A stretch of 64,000 nt of DNA from Microcella daejeonensis (GTDB lineage: Bacteria; Actinomycetota; Actinomycetes; Actinomycetales; Microbacteriaceae), in the NCBI RefSeq assembly GCF_026625045.1, contig NZ_CP113089.1, positions 1,798,001 to 1,862,000 of the forward strand. Reading direction: 5' to 3'. Shown one piece after another: positions 6,982-16,347 of this stretch. The position numbers were made by a program, and so were the translations under genes. The first letter of the stretch is position 1. Each line of letters starts with the position of its first letter. Below the pieces are notes generated by a model. That model made no database searches and was not told the DNA's origin. It worked only from the letters and a program-made list of their open reading frames with translations.

Positions 6982-8753
6982 GCGACGCCGACAGTCTTCT
7001 CGCCGCGCTCGACGAGCAGCAGCGCACGGTCGCCGAGAGCCTGCTCGGTCCGGTCTGCGTGCTCGCCGGGGCCGGCACCGGCAAGACCCGCGCCATCACG
7101 CACCGCATCGCCTACGGCGTGGCCACGGGCTCGTACGACCCCTCGCGGGTGATGGCGCTCACCTTCACGACGCGGGCGGCGGGGGAGCTCGCCGGACGGC
7201 TCCGGGCCCTCGGGGCGGAGGGCGTCGCGGCCCGCACCTTCCACTCGGCGGCGCTGCGCCAGCTGCACTACTTCTGGCCCATCGTCGTCGGCGGCAGCGC
7301 GCCGAGCATCCTCGACGGCAAGGCGCGCCTGCTCGGCCAGGCGGCCTCGAGCATGAAGCTCTCGGTCGACACGCCCGCTCTGCGCGATGCGGCGGCCGAG
7401 ATCGAGTGGCGCAAGGTGAGCCGCATGAGCCTCGAGCAGTACGCGCGCGCCGCCGAGAGCCGCACCATGCCGGCGAAGCTCGACGTCGGGCAGATGGTCG
7501 AGCTGCACCGCCGCTACGAGCAGCTGAAGGACGACCGCCGTCAGATCGACTTCGAGGACGTTCTGCTGGTGACGGCCGGGATGCTCGAATCCGAGCCGCG
7601 CGTCGCGGAGCAGGTGCGCGAGCAGTACCGCTTCTTCGTCGTCGACGAGTACCAGGACGTCTCGCCCCTGCAGCACGACCTGCTGACGCTCTGGCTCGGA
7701 GGGCGGCGCGAGCTCTGCGTGGTCGGCGACGCCTCGCAGACCATCTACTCCTTCGCCGGCGCCTCGAGCGACTACCTCGTGCGCTTCGGCTCCGAGTACC
7801 CCGACGCCGAGGTCGTGCGGCTGGAGGACAACTACCGGTCGACGACCGAGATCGTCTCGCTCGCGAACCGCCTCATGCGCGGGCGCCCGGGCGCCCTGAC
7901 GCTGCGGGCCGCGGGGGAGACCGCGACGGCGGGCGCGACGCCCACGGTCAGCCGTCACGCCGACGATGCGGCCGAGGCCGCCTCGCTCGCGCAGACCATC
8001 GCGCGGCGCATCGCCGACGGCACGCCGCCCGAGTCGATCGCCGTGCTGTACCGCATCAACACCCAGTCGATCGCGATCGAGGCGGCGCTGCGTAGGGCGG
8101 GCATCCCCGTGCAGACGCGGGCGAACAGCCGCTTCTTCGACCAGCCGGAGGTCAAGCAGGCCATCATGCTGCTGCGCGGCGCGTCGATCGCCGGGGCCGC
8201 CTCCGTCGGCGGGGGCGAGGAGCCGCTGTTCAAGAGCGTCAGCGACGTGCTGCGCGGGCTCGGCTGGCAGCAGGAGGCCCCCGAGGGCTCCGGGGCCGAG
8301 CGCGCCCGGTGGGACAGCCTGACCGCCCTGCTCGGCCTGGCCGAGGAGGCGCCGGCGGGCACGACGCTCGCCGACTTCGTGCGCGAGCTGCAGCGCCGCG
8401 TGCAGGCCCAGCACGAGCCGACGCGCTCGGCCGTCACGCTCTCGACGCTGCACGCCGCGAAGGGTCTGGAGTGGGACGTCGTGCACATCGTCGGCCTCAG
8501 CGAGGGCCTCGTGCCGATCAGCTTCGCGAAGGGCTTCGAGGCCATCGACGAGGAGCGCCGGCTGTTCTACGTGGGCGTCACGCGCGCCCGCCGGGTGCTC
8601 GAGCTCTCGTGGGCGCAGCGTCCCATGCAGGCGCGGGCCGAGCGCGCGGCCAGCCGGTTCCTCGATGAGATCCGCCCGCCCGGCTCGGCCGCGGGCTCCG
8701 GGGCGATCGCCGCGGGCGCGGGGCTCAACCGGCGATCGGCACTGCGCGACTGA
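6978..8753 (+). CDS. uvrD2: UvrD/PcrA-family superfamily 1 DNA helicase, UvrD2-like
   Basis: This 591-residue SF1A helicase has Walker A GAGTGKTRAI (31-40), the Q motif DEQQRTVAE before it, VDEYQDVSPLQ (motif II), GDASQTIYSFAGA (motif III), EDNYRSTTEI (motif IV) and LFYVGVTRARR (motif VI). The 3'-5' unwinding role in repair is known for the family. Mycobacterial UvrD2 is about 700 residues with a C-terminal HRDC domain; here the protein ends soon after motif VI with a Gly/Ala-rich tail and no HRDC or cysteine cluster. It is coupled to nudC upstream and its last 29 bases overlap the convergent ThiF-like gene. Confidence 0.9.
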   Translation: MSDADSLLAALDEQQRTVAESLLGPVCVLAGAGTGKTRAITHRIAYGVATGSYDPSRVMALTFTTRAAGELAGRLRALGAEGVAARTFHSAALRQLHYFWPIVVGGSAPSILDGKARLLGQAASSMKLSVDTPALRDAAAEIEWRKVSRMSLEQYARAAESRTMPAKLDVGQMVELHRRYEQLKDDRRQIDFEDVLLVTAGMLESEPRVAEQVREQYRFFVVDEYQDVSPLQHDLLTLWLGGRRELCVVGDASQTIYSFAGASSDYLVRFGSEYPDAEVVRLEDNYRSTTEIVSLANRLMRGRPGALTLRAAGETATAGATPTVSRHADDAAEAASLAQTIARRIADGTPPESIAVLYRINTQSIAIEAALRRAGIPVQTRANSRFFDQPEVKQAIMLLRGASIAGAASVGGGEEPLFKSVSDVLRGLGWQQEAPEGSGAERARWDSLTALLGLAEEAPAGTTLADFVRELQRRVQAQHEPTRSAVTLSTLHAAKGLEWDVVHIVGLSEGLVPISFAKGFEAIDEERRLFYVGVTRARRVLELSWAQRPMQARAERAASRFLDEIRPPGSAAGSGAIAAGAGLNRRSALRD

Positions 8754-9582
8754 GGTCGTGCGGGGGCGCGACGCGGGGCGGCGCCTCGAGCCCGGCGAGC
8801 TCCAGACCGCGGCAGCCGCAGCGGGGGGAGGGCTGCCACGCCCGCTCGACCCGCGCGCCGTCGTCGGCCGCGATGCGCAGGCTGCGCCCGCCCTCGCCGG
8901 CGAGCATCCGCACCGTCGCCGCCCCGGCCTCGTCGACGAGCATCGCGGTCTCGGCCGCGGCGGGGGAGCCCCAGAGCTGCGTCGCGATCGCGGGCCAGGC
9001 GGCGTCGAGGGCGGTGCGGCGCTGCTCGACGCAGGCGAGGCACGCGGTCGAGCCCGGCACGACGAGCGGCCCGATGGTCGCCGAGGCCTCGCCGATCACG
9101 ACGGGCAGGTGCCGCACGTCGCGGCGCAGCCAGCGCAGGTGCTCGAGCGGATCCACGACGTGCGTGCTCACGAGCACGACCGCCTCGATGCCGGTCTCGT
9201 CGTCGAGCTGATCGCCGGCCGCGGCGGTGACGACGGGATGCCCCGCCTCGGCCAGCACGCGCGCGATGCGCGCGGCCGAGCCCCCCGTGCCGATGACCGC
9301 CACCCGCGCGAGCGGCGCGGACTCGGCGGGGTGCGCACCGAGCGCGGGGGCGAGCCGGGCGAGCAGGCGCTCGACCTCCTCGTCGGGGATGCGGGCGGCG
9401 TGCGCGAGCACCCCGAGCCCGGCTCGCGTCACGCCGGTCTCGAGCGCGGCGACGAGCCGGGCATCGCCGTCGGAGACGGCGTCGAGCACGACGAGCGCGG
9501 GGTCGACGCCGATCTGCAGGCTGTCGGGGGTGCGCCAGACGATGGCGCGGCGGGGGTCGAGGCGCAGGATCATGGCGCACAT
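8725..9582 (-). CDS. ThiF/E1-like protein related to TOMM cyclodehydratase partner proteins
   Basis: This 285-residue protein has a Rossmann nucleotide-binding motif VAVIGTGGSAARIA (94-107) and two cysteine pairs, CLAC (181-184) and CGC (255-257), which would bind a zinc ion as in E1-like (ThiF) proteins. The N-terminal 85 residues resemble the leader-peptide-binding winged helix of azole-forming (TOMM) cyclodehydratase partners, and automated pipelines often give such proteins that name. No YcaO, dehydrogenase or precursor-peptide gene is nearby. It sits in the same place in many actinobacteria, between uvrD2 and the DUF2342 gene. The start may be the ATG at 9573 (MILRLDP) instead. Function is unknown. 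Confidence 0.6.
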   Translation of the reverse strand: MCAMILRLDPRRAIVWRTPDSLQIGVDPALVVLDAVSDGDARLVAALETGVTRAGLGVLAHAARIPDEEVERLLARLAPALGAHPAESAPLARVAVIGTGGSAARIARVLAEAGHPVVTAAAGDQLDDETGIEAVVLVSTHVVDPLEHLRWLRRDVRHLPVVIGEASATIGPLVVPGSTACLACVEQRRTALDAAWPAIATQLWGSPAAAETAMLVDEAGAATVRMLAGEGGRSLRIAADDGARVERAWQPSPRCGCRGLELAGLEAPPRVAPPHDLSRAVPIAG

Positions 9583-9687
9583 GATCGGCAGGCCCGCCGC
9601 CGCGCGCCCGGGTTGTGCACAGCGCGACGGGCTGCGCCACGGAGCGGGCCGCGAGCAACGGGCCGCCCTGCTGCGGTCAGCTCGCGG

Positions 9688-11124
9688 TCAGCTCGCGGCG
9701 GGTCGCGGGGGGTCGGTCTCGTCGTCCTCGGAGCGCTCGGCGCCGCGCGGCTCCTCGGGCTCCTCGCCGGGGGCCCGCTCGACCGGGCGATCGCCGCCGC
9801 CCTCGAGCAGCTCGGTGAGCGCCTGATCGAAGGCCTCGTCGTCGACGGGGCCGGAGCGCAGCGAGGCGATGACGCGGGCCGGGTCGTCGATGTCGGTGGC
9901 TTCGGGGAGCAGATCGGGGTGCGCCCACAGCTCGTCGCGCGTCGCGGAGCCCACGGCATCGGTGACGGATCGCCAGAACGCCGCGGCCTCGCGCAGGCGC
10001 CGCGGGCGCAGCTCGAGCCCGACGAGCGTCGCGAAGGCCGATTCGGCCGGACCGCCCGCGGCACGGCGGCGGCGCACGGTCTCGGCGACGGCGTCGGCCT
10101 TCGGCAGCCGGGAGGTGGCGTCGGCGGTGACGACGTCGACCCAGCCCTCGATGAGCGCGAGCGTCGTCTCGAGGCGGGAGAGGGCGGCGAGCTGCGCCTT
10201 GGACTTCGGCGGGATGAGCGCCCCGCTCGTGAGCGCCTCGCGCAGGCTCTCGGGGTTCGAGGGGTCGAGGTCGGCGGCGAGCGACTCCATGCGGTCCATG
10301 TCGATCGTGATGCCGCGGGCGTAGTCGGTGATGGCGCTGATGAGGTGCAGCCGCAGCCAGCGCGCGTGCCGGAACAGTCGCGCGTGCGCGAGCTCGCGCA
10401 CCGCGAGGTAGAGCTGCACCTGATCGGAGGGGATGTCGAGGCCCTGCCCGAAGGCGGCCATGTTCTGCGGCAGCAGCGCCGCCTGCACGTCGTGCTCGTC
10501 GCGGCCCGGCAGCAGGGGGATCCCGATGTCGCCGCCCGAGACGACCTCGGCCGAGAGCTGGCCGACGACGTGACCGAGCTGCAGGGAGAACAGCGTGCCG
10601 CCGAGCGACCGCATGACGCGCGTGGCGTCGCCGAGCATCGCCTTCATCTCCTCGGGCACCTGGCCGTCGAGCGCCCCCGTGAGCGCATCGGCGATGGAGA
10701 GGGCGACCGGCTCCGCGAGCTGGGTCCAGACCGGCATGGTCTGCCGGGCCCAGTCGGCGCGGGTGAGCAGCGAGGGCTCCGCCGTCAGCTGGGTGATGGC
10801 GGTCGCCTCGTCGAGCCACAGCGCGGCGACGTGCAGCGCCTGCCGCAGCGCCTCGAGCTCGGCCGGCGTGGAGGCGACGGCGCCGGTCGCGGCGATGCGC
10901 CCCGACTCCTCCTTCGCCAGTCGCCAGTCGACGCCGTCACCGTCGCCGCTCGCGTTCATCGCCTGCTGCAGCTGGCTCATGAGCCGGGCGAGCATCGCGG
11001 GGTCGGTGGGCAGTCCTGCGGCCCCGGCGAGCTTCGAGGGATCCATATCGCCCTCGCCCGCCAGGAATTTACGCATCATCTCGCGGAACTCGTCGCCGGC
11101 TCCGCCGAGGGGATCCTCAGCCAT
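9688..11124 (-). CDS. DUF2342 zincin-like protein with a degenerate metal motif
   Basis: This 478-residue protein matches the actinobacterial DUF2342 (zinc-dependent metalloprotease-like) family. Family relatives place HExxH in a helix followed by a W/F-rich stretch. Here the aligned place reads RELAH (243-247), then ARLFRHARWLR, so the Glu and second His remain but the first His is Arg. A downstream EGW (326-328) is the likely third-ligand helix. A catalytic role is therefore uncertain. It is soluble, with Gly/Asp-rich and acidic ends. The ATG at 11124 follows TAGCGT by seven bases on the minus strand. It is divergent from the PDZ-Lon gene, the arrangement seen around Rv3195/Rv3194c. Confidence 0.75.
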   Translation of the reverse strand: MAEDPLGGAGDEFREMMRKFLAGEGDMDPSKLAGAAGLPTDPAMLARLMSQLQQAMNASGDGDGVDWRLAKEESGRIAATGAVASTPAELEALRQALHVAALWLDEATAITQLTAEPSLLTRADWARQTMPVWTQLAEPVALSIADALTGALDGQVPEEMKAMLGDATRVMRSLGGTLFSLQLGHVVGQLSAEVVSGGDIGIPLLPGRDEHDVQAALLPQNMAAFGQGLDIPSDQVQLYLAVRELAHARLFRHARWLRLHLISAITDYARGITIDMDRMESLAADLDPSNPESLREALTSGALIPPKSKAQLAALSRLETTLALIEGWVDVVTADATSRLPKADAVAETVRRRRAAGGPAESAFATLVGLELRPRRLREAAAFWRSVTDAVGSATRDELWAHPDLLPEATDIDDPARVIASLRSGPVDDEAFDQALTELLEGGGDRPVERAPGEEPEEPRGAERSEDDETDPPRPAAS

Positions 11125-11131
11125 GCTCCCT

Positions 11132-11137
11132 ACGCTA
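11132..11137 (-). promoter_or_regulatory. -10 element TAGCGT, leaderless
   Basis: On the minus strand TAGCGT is followed by seven bases (AGGGAGC) and the ATG at 11124. Confidence 0.6.
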
Positions 11138-11274
11138 GTGTGGCGTCCAGGGGGCGGTACCCGGTTTCGCCGTAGGCTGACGGCCGGACGACCCGCTCGG
11201 CGGCGCGATCCGGAAGCGGCGCCCTCTGCGCGGCGCATTCACCTTCCTTCCCTTCCACCCACGCGAGGAGAGCG

Positions 11275-12384
11275 GTGTCGCTTTTCACCGACAGCACCGA
11301 ATCCGATGACGATCTCGGCCGCCGCCGCGGCGGGCGCGCCGGCTGGCTCCTCCTCGGCGTCACCGTCTTCGGTCTCGTGGCGCTCGCGCTGCTGCCCTCG
11401 CCGTACGTCATCGAGCGCCCCGGCCCCGTCTTCGACACCCTGGGCACCGTCGCCGTCGACGGCGAGGACGTGCCGCTCATCACCATCCCGACCGAGCCCA
11501 CCTACGACACCGAGGGCTCGCTGAGCCTGCTCACGGTCACGGTCGCCGGCAACCCCGAGCGCCTGCCGTCCTGGTTCGAGGTCGGCGCCGCCTGGCTCGA
11601 CCCGCAGCAGTCCGTGGTCCCGGCCGACAGCGTCTTCCCCGCCGGCGTCAGCACCGAGGATCGTCGCGAGCAGAGCCGCGTCGAGATGGAGAACTCCCAG
11701 CAGGAGGCCGTCGCCGCGGCTCTGCGCACCCTCGGCGAGCCCTACGAGAGCACGCTGTACGTCGTCGAGACGACCGAGGGCGGCCCGGCCGAGGGTCTGC
11801 TCGAGGCCGACGACCGCATCATCTCGGTCAACGGCGAGGAGCTGCGGGATGTCACGGCGCTGCGCGCCGCGATCGCCGCGAACGGCACCTCCGAGCCCGC
11901 GGTCATCGGCATCGAGCGCGAGGGTCGGAGCGAGACGATCGAGATCGTCCCCGAGTTCAGCGAGGGCGAGAACCGCGTGCCCGTCGTCGGCATCCTCGTC
12001 GCGGGCGAGTACGAGTTCCCCTTCGAGGTCGAGATCGAGCTCGAGAACGTCGGCGGGCCGAGCGCCGGCATGATGTTCGCCCTCGGCATCATCGACAAGC
12101 TCACCCCTGACTCTCTTGCGGGCGGGGCCGAGGTCGCGGGTACCGGCACGATCGCCGCCGACGGCGCGGTCGGGCCGATCGGCGGCATCGTGCAGAAGAT
12201 GTACGGAGCGCTGGATGCGGGCGCCGAGATCTTCCTCGCGCCGCGCGGCAACTGCGACGAGGTGGTGGGGGCGATCCCCGACGGGCTCGACGTCATCGCG
12301 GTATCGACGCTCGACGAGGCCGTGCTCGCGCTGCAGTCGGTGGCGGACGGGGACGACCCGGCCGATCTGCCGCGCTGCGGCTGA
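11275..12384 (+). CDS. membrane-anchored PDZ domain / Lon-like (S16) protease
   Basis: This 369-residue protein has one transmembrane helix (about 23-41), a PDZ domain (about 150-220, with GPAEGLLEADDRIISVNG) and a Lon-type proteolytic domain. The catalytic Ser263 lies in VGGPSAGMMFALG and Lys308 in GGIVQKMYGA, the Ser-Lys dyad of peptidase family S16. No ATPase domain is present, as in the YlbL/Rv3194c group. The protease domain should face outward. The GTG start at 11275 has a GAGGAG site about five bases upstream. It precedes the UPF0182 membrane protein gene by 65 bases and is divergent from the DUF2342 gene. Confidence 0.9.
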   Translation: MSLFTDSTESDDDLGRRRGGRAGWLLLGVTVFGLVALALLPSPYVIERPGPVFDTLGTVAVDGEDVPLITIPTEPTYDTEGSLSLLTVTVAGNPERLPSWFEVGAAWLDPQQSVVPADSVFPAGVSTEDRREQSRVEMENSQQEAVAAALRTLGEPYESTLYVVETTEGGPAEGLLEADDRIISVNGEELRDVTALRAAIAANGTSEPAVIGIEREGRSETIEIVPEFSEGENRVPVVGILVAGEYEFPFEVEIELENVGGPSAGMMFALGIIDKLTPDSLAGGAEVAGTGTIAADGAVGPIGGIVQKMYGALDAGAEIFLAPRGNCDEVVGAIPDGLDVIAVSTLDEAVLALQSVADGDDPADLPRCG

Positions 12385-12449
12385 GCATCCCCCAAGCTGA
12401 CCCCCTCTAAGCTGGCGGGGTTCACCCCTGACCTCGGGAGCCTCCTGCC

Positions 12450-15377
12450 GTGACTGCCACCGCCCCGCCGCCTCCTGCCAACAAGCAGCGCGCCACCATC
12501 GCGATCTCCGCGTCGATCCTCGGTGCGGTCGTCGTGCTGTTCTTCGTCTTCGCGGGCTTCTACACCGACGTGCTCTGGTTCGACCAGCTCGGCTTCCTCC
12601 CGGTCCTCACGACGCAGTGGATCGCCACCGCGGGGATGTTCGTGCTCGGCTTCGTCGCCATGTTCGTGCCCGTCTTCGCGAGCCTGCAGATCGCCTACCG
12701 CCTGCGGCCCGTCTACGCGAAGCTCTCCTCGCAGCTCGACCGCTACCAGGAGGTCGTCGAACCCCTGCGCCGCGTGGCCATGCTCGGCATCCCCGCCGTG
12801 CTCGGTCTCTTCGCGGGCGTCGCCTCGGCGAGCCAGTGGCCCGTCGTGCTGCAGTGGTGGAACCGCACCTCCTTCGGCGAGGTCGACCCGCAGTTCGGCC
12901 TCGACATCTCCTTCTTCGTCTACGAGCTGCCCTTCTGGCGCAGCATCGTCGCCTTCGCCTCCGCCGCCGTGCTGCTCTCGGCGCTCGCCGCGGTCGCCGC
13001 GAGCTACCTCTACGGCGCGGTGCGCTTCATGGGCCGCGAGGTGCGCATCTCGCGCACCGCGCGCATCCAGTTCGCCGTCACCGCCGCGATCTACCTCGCG
13101 CTGCAGGCCGTCTCGATCTGGCTCGACCAGTACGCCGTGCTCAGTCAGCCGAGCGTCGGATTCCTCTCGGCGGGCGCCGGCTTCACGGAGGCCAACGCGA
13201 CCATCCCGGGCCGGGCGATCCTCGCCGGCATCGCCGCGCTCGTGGCGATCCTGTTTATCATCACCGCGATCATCGGGCGCTGGCGCCTGCCGATCGTCGG
13301 AACAGCGCTCCTCATCATCAGCGGCCTGCTCATCGGCAGCGTGTACCCCTCGCTCGTGCAGCAGTTCCAGGTCGTGCCGAACCAGCGCTCGGCCGAGGCC
13401 GAGTTCATCCAGCGCAACATCGACGCGACGCGCGAGGCCTACGGCGTCGCCGAGGTCGAGGAGGTCGAGTACCCCGCCGAGACCGACGCCACGGCCGGAG
13501 CGCTGCGGGAGGACGCGGAGACCACCGCGAACATCCGTATCCTCGACCCCGCGCTCGTGACCGACGCGTTCTCGCAGCTCGAGCAGTTCCGGCAGTACTA
13601 CCAGTTCCCCGAGTACCTCGACGTCGACCGCTACGAGATCGACGGCCAGACCACCGACACGGTGATCTCGGTGCGCGAGCTCGACGCCGCCGGCCAGACC
13701 TCGCAGAACTGGTTCAACAACACGATCGTCTTCACCCACGGCTACGGCGTGGTCGCCGCGTACGGCAACCAGCGCAGCGCCGACGGCCAGCCGCTGTTCC
13801 TCGAGTCGGGCATCCCGGTGCGCGGCGGTCTCACCGAGGAGCTCGGCGAGTACGAGCCCCGGGTCTACTTCGGCGAGCAGTCGCCCGAGTACTCGATCGT
13901 CGGCGGCCCCGAGGGCGGCGACGAGCTCGAGCTCGACTTCCCGGCCGGCGAGGGCGACGACGCCGACGCGGCGGGCAACGCCACCTACACCTTCACCGGT
14001 GACGGCGGCCCGACCCTCGACGGCCCCTTCAAGAAGCTGCTCTACTCGCTGAAGTTCCAGTCGACCGACATCTTCCTGTCGAACGCCGTCTTCGATGAGT
14101 CGCAGATCCTCTACGACCGCAACCCGCTCGACCGCGTGCAGAAGGTCGCCCCGTACCTGACGCTCGACAGCGACCCGTACCCGGCGATCGTCGACGGCCG
14201 CATCCAGTGGATCATCGACGGCTACACGACCTCGTCGAACTACCCGTACTCGACCTCGGTGGCGCTCTCCGCCGCCGTCGCCGACACGTACACGCCGGCC
14301 CCGACGCTCCCCGTCGACGACATCAACTACATCCGCAACTCGGTGAAGGCCACGGTCGACGCCTACGACGGATCGGTGACGCTCTACGCGTGGGACGACG
14401 AGGATCCGGTGCTCGAGACCTGGCAGAAGATCTTCCCCTCCACTCTCGAGCCGATGAGCGAGATGGGCGACGCCCTGCTCGATCACGTGCGCTACCCGGC
14501 CGACCTGTTCAAGGTGCAGCGCAACATCCTCGGCGCCTACCACGTCACCGACCCGGGATCGTTCTTCTCGACGGACGACGAGTGGATCACCCCGAACGAC
14601 CCGGCCTCGGAGGCGGCGACGGCCACGCTGCAGCCGCCGTACTACCTCACCATGCAGATCCCCGGCAGCGAGGACCCGGGCTTCACGCTCTACTCCACGT
14701 TCATCCCGCGCGCCGCGGGGGAGAACCAGCGCAACGTGCTCACCGGGTACCTGGCGGCGAACGCCGATCCGGGGGAGGACTACGGCAAGCTGACGCTTCT
14801 GACGCTGCCGAGGCAGACGACCATCCCCGGTCCGGGCCAGGTGCAGAACCAGTTCAACTCCGACACCGAGGTGGCGAACCAGATCGCGCTGCTCGAGCGC
14901 GGGTCGACGACAGTGCGCCGCGGCAACCTGCTGACGCTGCCGGTCGCCGGCGGTCTGCTCTACGTGCAGCCGGTCTACGTGCAGTCGACGGGTGAGACCA
15001 GCTACCCGCTGCTGCGCAAGGTGCTCGTGTCGTTCGGCGACGAGATCGCCTTCGAGGACACCCTCGACCTCGCCCTCGATTCGCTGTTCGACGGCGACTC
15101 GGGCGCTGACGCGGGTGATGGCGGCGTCGACCCGGTCGACCCGATCGTCGACCCCGAGGCGCCCGTCGACCCGGAGGCGCCGGCCGAGCCGGAGACGCCC
15201 GCCGAGCCGACCGACCCGGCCGCCCCCGCCGATGACTTCGCGACGGCTCTCGCCGACGCGCAGCAGGCGCTGCAGGATCGCGAGGCGGCGTACGCGGCCA
15301 ACGACCTCGTGGCGGCGGCGGAGGCCGACGAGCGGCTGCAGGACGCGGTCGAGCGACTGATCGCTCTCGACGAGTAG
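12450..15377 (+). CDS. UPF0182 family large membrane protein
   Basis: This 975-residue protein belongs to the UPF0182 (COG1615) family. The first third has about seven transmembrane helices (near 23-45, 65-85, 110-130, 170-195, 215-240, 265-285, 290-305). A long extracytoplasmic domain follows, with motifs such as QSQNWFNNTIVFTHGYG-like and PRVYFGE. The C-terminal 90 residues include a Pro/Glu/Asp-rich linker (PVDPEAPAEPETP) and an Ala-rich helical end. Function is not known. Its place after the PDZ-Lon gene is conserved in actinobacteria (Rv3194c-Rv3193c), which suggests related envelope work. The GTG start at 12450 follows a possible -10 TAAGCT about 35 bases upstream. Confidence 0.92.
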   Translation: MTATAPPPPANKQRATIAISASILGAVVVLFFVFAGFYTDVLWFDQLGFLPVLTTQWIATAGMFVLGFVAMFVPVFASLQIAYRLRPVYAKLSSQLDRYQEVVEPLRRVAMLGIPAVLGLFAGVASASQWPVVLQWWNRTSFGEVDPQFGLDISFFVYELPFWRSIVAFASAAVLLSALAAVAASYLYGAVRFMGREVRISRTARIQFAVTAAIYLALQAVSIWLDQYAVLSQPSVGFLSAGAGFTEANATIPGRAILAGIAALVAILFIITAIIGRWRLPIVGTALLIISGLLIGSVYPSLVQQFQVVPNQRSAEAEFIQRNIDATREAYGVAEVEEVEYPAETDATAGALREDAETTANIRILDPALVTDAFSQLEQFRQYYQFPEYLDVDRYEIDGQTTDTVISVRELDAAGQTSQNWFNNTIVFTHGYGVVAAYGNQRSADGQPLFLESGIPVRGGLTEELGEYEPRVYFGEQSPEYSIVGGPEGGDELELDFPAGEGDDADAAGNATYTFTGDGGPTLDGPFKKLLYSLKFQSTDIFLSNAVFDESQILYDRNPLDRVQKVAPYLTLDSDPYPAIVDGRIQWIIDGYTTSSNYPYSTSVALSAAVADTYTPAPTLPVDDINYIRNSVKATVDAYDGSVTLYAWDDEDPVLETWQKIFPSTLEPMSEMGDALLDHVRYPADLFKVQRNILGAYHVTDPGSFFSTDDEWITPNDPASEAATATLQPPYYLTMQIPGSEDPGFTLYSTFIPRAAGENQRNVLTGYLAANADPGEDYGKLTLLTLPRQTTIPGPGQVQNQFNSDTEVANQIALLERGSTTVRRGNLLTLPVAGGLLYVQPVYVQSTGETSYPLLRKVLVSFGDEIAFEDTLDLALDSLFDGDSGADAGDGGVDPVDPIVDPEAPVDPEAPAEPETPAEPTDPAAPADDFATALADAQQALQDREAAYAANDLVAAAEADERLQDAVERLIALDE

Positions 15378-15391
15378 TCCCCGCGCGGACC

Positions 15392-16261
15392 ATGGCGGCG
15401 GAGGATCCTCCCGAGTGGGCCCGGCTCAACCGGGCCCACTGGGATGAGAAGGTGCCGGTGCACCTCGCGAGCGAGTTCTACGATCTCGCGCCCCTGCGCG
15501 CGGGGGAGGGGCGGCTGTACCCGATCGAGGAGGCGGAGCTGCCCGCCGTCGCTCCCGAGGGCTGGGAGGGGCTGCGGGTTCTGCACCTGCAGTGCCACTT
15601 CGGCGCCGACACGCTCGTGCTCGCCCAGCGCGGGGCGCACGTGGTGGGCATCGACTTCTCGATGCCGGCCGTCCGGGCCGCCCGCCAGCTCGCCGAGGAG
15701 CTCGGCCTCGCCGAGCGCAGCCGCTTCATCGGCGCCGACGTCTACGACGCCCGGCACCGCCTTCCCGAGCCCGAGGGCTTCGACGTCGTCTACACGACCT
15801 GGGGCACGATCGGCTGGCTGCCCGACATCGAGGAGTGGGCGCGCATCATCGCCTGGTTCCTCAAGCCCGGAGGGCGGCTGTACTTTGCCGACGGGCATCC
15901 CTCGGCCTTCGTCTTCGACGACGCGCAGGGGGCCCTGCCGACGCCGCACGGCCCCTTCCCCGCGCCGCGCGACGGCTACTTCGCTGCCGAACCCCTCGAG
16001 GACGACGACGATCGCGACTACGCCGACCCCACCGCCACGCTCGATAACGCGCGCACCGTCGAATGGATGCACCCCCTGGGCCGCACGATCACCGCGCTCA
16101 TCGACGCGGGCCTGCAGATCGACTTCGTGCACGAGCACGACGCGGTGCCGTGGCAGATCTTCGACCTCGCCGTGCCGCGCGGCGATGGCCTCTGGGGCTG
16201 GCCGGGAACGGCCTGGCTGCCGCTCGGCGTGAGCATCGCCGCGACGCGCCGTGCGGGCTGA
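15392..16261 (+). CDS. class I SAM-dependent methyltransferase
   Basis: This 289-residue protein has a Rossmann methyltransferase core. Motif I is VLHLQCHFGADTLVLA (about 64-79), then VVGIDFS (motif post-I acidic residue), the DVVYTTWGTIGWL segment (motif II), and LKPGGRLYFADGHPSAFVF (motif III). The N-terminal stretch WARLNRAHWDEKVPVH is typical of an actinobacterial subgroup of unknown substrate. It starts 14 bases after the UPF0182 stop, so the two may be cotranscribed. The methyl acceptor cannot be deduced. Confidence 0.82.
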   Translation: MAAEDPPEWARLNRAHWDEKVPVHLASEFYDLAPLRAGEGRLYPIEEAELPAVAPEGWEGLRVLHLQCHFGADTLVLAQRGAHVVGIDFSMPAVRAARQLAEELGLAERSRFIGADVYDARHRLPEPEGFDVVYTTWGTIGWLPDIEEWARIIAWFLKPGGRLYFADGHPSAFVFDDAQGALPTPHGPFPAPRDGYFAAEPLEDDDDRDYADPTATLDNARTVEWMHPLGRTITALIDAGLQIDFVHEHDAVPWQIFDLAVPRGDGLWGWPGTAWLPLGVSIAATRRAG

Positions 16262-16347
16262 CCCGCTCCTCGCCCCGTTCCTCGGCGCCCGCCGCCCTGC
16301 CGACGCCTTCGCGGGCCGCTCGATTCGACGGATGCCCGTCCTCCTGG

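Noticed and set aside
8725..9582. Azole-type RiPP biosynthetic cluster
   Set aside because: A YcaO cyclodehydratase, dehydrogenase, transporter and precursor peptide are all absent; only the E1-like protein is present, in a conserved housekeeping setting.
11742..14543. Minus-strand open frame of 933 codons opposite the UPF0182 gene
   Set aside because: It is antisense to two conserved genes and its translation is low complexity (E/G/R/V-rich), with no motif.
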